Shown here: in pieces, positions 62,726 to 64,000 of the stretch
Numbering within the stretch: the first letter of the stretch is position 1
How the letters are laid out: every line of letters begins with the position of its first letter
From: Alphaproteobacteria bacterium
GTDB taxonomy: Bacteria; Pseudomonadota; Alphaproteobacteria; Ferrovibrionales; Ferrovibrionaceae
DNA: 64,000 nt
Reading direction: 5' to 3'
NCBI GenBank assembly: GCA_017307375.1
Contig: JAFKFH010000007.1
Coordinates: 310,001 to 374,000, forward strand
Made by a program: the position numbers and the translations under genes
Notes under the pieces: generated by a model
Seen by the model: the letters and a program-made list of their open reading frames with translations, nothing else
Told to the model about the DNA's origin: nothing
The model's database searches: none

Positions 62726-64000
62726 GTGACCGGACAATCCGCTCTTCACCTTTCCGAAGCCGAGGCTCGCTATCGTGCCTTGCTGGCCCTGGATCCCAGG
62801 GCGCCGGTGGCGCTGATCGGGCTTGCCGGCGTGGCGGCGGCGGTCGGGCGGTTCGACGTTGCAGCGACGCTCGTCGTCCAGGCGAGTGAGCGCGGCGGCC
62901 CCTTGCCGGCGATCTGGCGTGAGGTGGGCGTCGCTCGTTTCCTTGCCTCCGATCCGGCTGGCGCCTATCGCCTTTTTGCAATTTCGCTGGCGCTCGACCC
63001 GGCGGACCCCGAGACCCTCTATGACATCGGGGTGATCCGGCGCGATGCCGGCGACACCGGGACAGCCCTACGCTGGCTGGGGCGCGCGGCGCAGGTTCAG
63101 CCGGCCCATCGTCACGCCGCGCCCGACATGGCCGATCTGCTGCGCCGACAGGATCGCCGCGCCGAGGCGGAGGCGACCTTGCGCCAGTTCCTGGCGCATG
63201 AGCCGGCCGGCGCCATAGGCTGGTACAATTCAGGTGTCCTGCATGGCGAGGTCGGCCGGCATCCTGCCGCGCGGCAGGCCTATCGGCGCGCGATCGCCGT
63301 TTCGCCCGAGCACGCGGTGTTTCACTTCAATGCCGGGTGCCTTGCGGCCGAAGAACGGCGGCATGGCAGCGCTGCGGATCATTTTCGCCGCGCCCTCGTG
63401 ACGGCTCCCGACCATGCCCAGGCCTGGAACAATCTCGGCGTGGCCCTGCGCGAGCAATCCTGCCACGAGGATGCGCTTCCCGCGTTTCGGCGTGCGCATC
63501 AGTCGTACCCGGCCTATCATCAGGCAACGTCCAATCTGCTCCTGACGCTTGCGACCCTGGATGGCGGCCAGGCCGACGCGGTGGCCAAGGCCTGGGGTGC
63601 GCAATTCGCCGCCGCGCCGCTCGCACGTCCCGCCCTGACTGGAGGACGGCGGCTGCGGATCGGCTATCTTTCCCCCGATCTCCGTCGCCATTCCTGTGCC
63701 TTCTTCCTCGAGCCGCTGTTTGCAGCACATGATCGATCGGCAGTCGAGATATTCGCCTATGCCGATATCGATCATGCGGACGAAACGTCGCTGCGTCTGT
63801 CGGCGTTGGTCGAGCATTGGCGGCAGGTGGGTGGAAGCACCGACGATGTCCTCGCCGCAACGATCGCGAACGACAGTATCGATATCCTGGTCGATCTGGC
63901 AGGCCATACGGCCAGGAACCGGCTGCCGTTGTTTGGGCGCAGGCTGGCGCCGGTGCAAGTGTCGTGGCTCGGCTACAATGCGACGACCGGCCTTTCGCAG
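62726..64000 (+). CDS. TPR/GT41 (SPINDLY/OGT-like) protein, 3' end cut by window
   Basis: 425 residues are visible from a GTG start. Residues 1-300 form TPR-like helical repeats (SEAEARYRALLALDPRAPVALIGLAG, AWNNLGVALREQSCHEDALPAFRRAH in blocks). From about 308 the GT41 catalytic domain begins: RLRIGYLSPDLRRHSCAFFL, DILVDLAGHTARNRLPLF and APVQVSWLGYNATTG. This is the bacterial SPINDLY/OGT-type family, often glycosylating proteins on Ser/Thr or surface polymers. The rest of the GT domain is outside the window. Codon and base use match neighbours. Confidence 0.9.
   Translation, partial: MTGQSALHLSEAEARYRALLALDPRAPVALIGLAGVAAAVGRFDVAATLVVQASERGGPLPAIWREVGVARFLASDPAGAYRLFAISLALDPADPETLYDIGVIRRDAGDTGTALRWLGRAAQVQPAHRHAAPDMADLLRRQDRRAEAEATLRQFLAHEPAGAIGWYNSGVLHGEVGRHPAARQAYRRAIAVSPEHAVFHFNAGCLAAEERRHGSAADHFRRALVTAPDHAQAWNNLGVALREQSCHEDALPAFRRAHQSYPAYHQATSNLLLTLATLDGGQADAVAKAWGAQFAAAPLARPALTGGRRLRIGYLSPDLRRHSCAFFLEPLFAAHDRSAVEIFAYADIDHADETSLRLSALVEHWRQVGGSTDDVLAATIANDSIDILVDLAGHTARNRLPLFGRRLAPVQVSWLGYNATTGLSQ

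Overview
The window is about 64 kb of high-GC chromosome, densely packed with genes. The gene content suggests an alphaproteobacterium: an aerobic-type cobalamin pathway (CobL, CobK, CobN), CbtAB cobalt uptake, an EipB (DUF1849) envelope protein with its cysteine pair, DinB with an N-terminal zinc ribbon, a DUF3553 protein, MsrPQ, and TRAP and Liv-type transporters. Order and genus cannot be fixed from the sequence. I see no tRNA, rRNA, CRISPR array, transposase or phage gene. No large stretch looks foreign; the only clearly AT-rich spot is a small operator region near 39.3-39.4 kb.

Layout. (1) 1-5.8 kb: cobalamin genes. cobL (cut by the window start) and cobK are on the minus strand, divergent from cobA-cobB-cobD-cbiB on the plus strand. 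(2) 5.8-10.6 kb: an orphan TctC binding protein, a small DUF6356 membrane protein, an Lrp regulator, and a LysR regulator divergent from an MBL hydrolase and an alpha/beta hydrolase. (3) 10.6-17.4 kb: a minus-strand operon cbtB-cbtA-cobW-cobN-cobO plus a RidA-like gene, headed by a clear cobalamin riboswitch. (4) 17.5-24.4 kb: a cysteine-synthase-family enzyme with two half-size FUSC proteins, facing a minus operon of two RidA-like genes, GDPD, a FemAB-like acetyltransferase and an EamA transporter. (5) 24.5-34.3 kb: a class III nucleotide cyclase, LysE/LysR pair, 2-hydroxyacid dehydrogenase, EipB, DinB, YgiQ radical SAM protein, an unknown protein and a ROK kinase. (6) 34.5-41.7 kb: a semialdehyde dehydrogenase ending at a strong terminator, then a TRAP transporter locus holding an AroQ-like and an AroE-like enzyme and two sister GntR regulators. 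(7) 41.7-49.7 kb: an ArnA-type decarboxylase with an ArnD-type deacetylase, a Rap1a/Tai-like secreted protein, msrPQ, a secreted DUF5666-like protein, ygfZ, a GT9 glycosyltransferase and dihydroorotase. (8) 49.7-59.9 kb: a TPR glycosyltransferase, then thiolase, AcuI-type reductase, a Liv-type ABC transporter and a feruloyl-CoA synthase-like ligase. (9) 59.9-64 kb: an MFS transporter, XRE regulator, cysQ, a DUF3553 protein and a TPR/GT41 glycosyltransferase cut by the window end.

Most unusual region. In the TRAP locus (35.97-41.68 kb), both shikimate-pathway-like enzymes have lost residues their families use to hold the substrate: the AroQ-like His in T-H-T-S is Phe, and the AroE-like S-x-S pair is F-x-A. 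They keep the fold and catalytic residues. Together with a carboxylate-type TRAP importer, two paralogous GntR regulators and a divergent promoter carrying distinct palindromes, this suggests uptake and breakdown of a shikimate/quinate-like but different cyclic acid. A second coherent pathway (51-60 kb) looks like uptake, CoA activation and side-chain breakdown of hydroxycinnamates.
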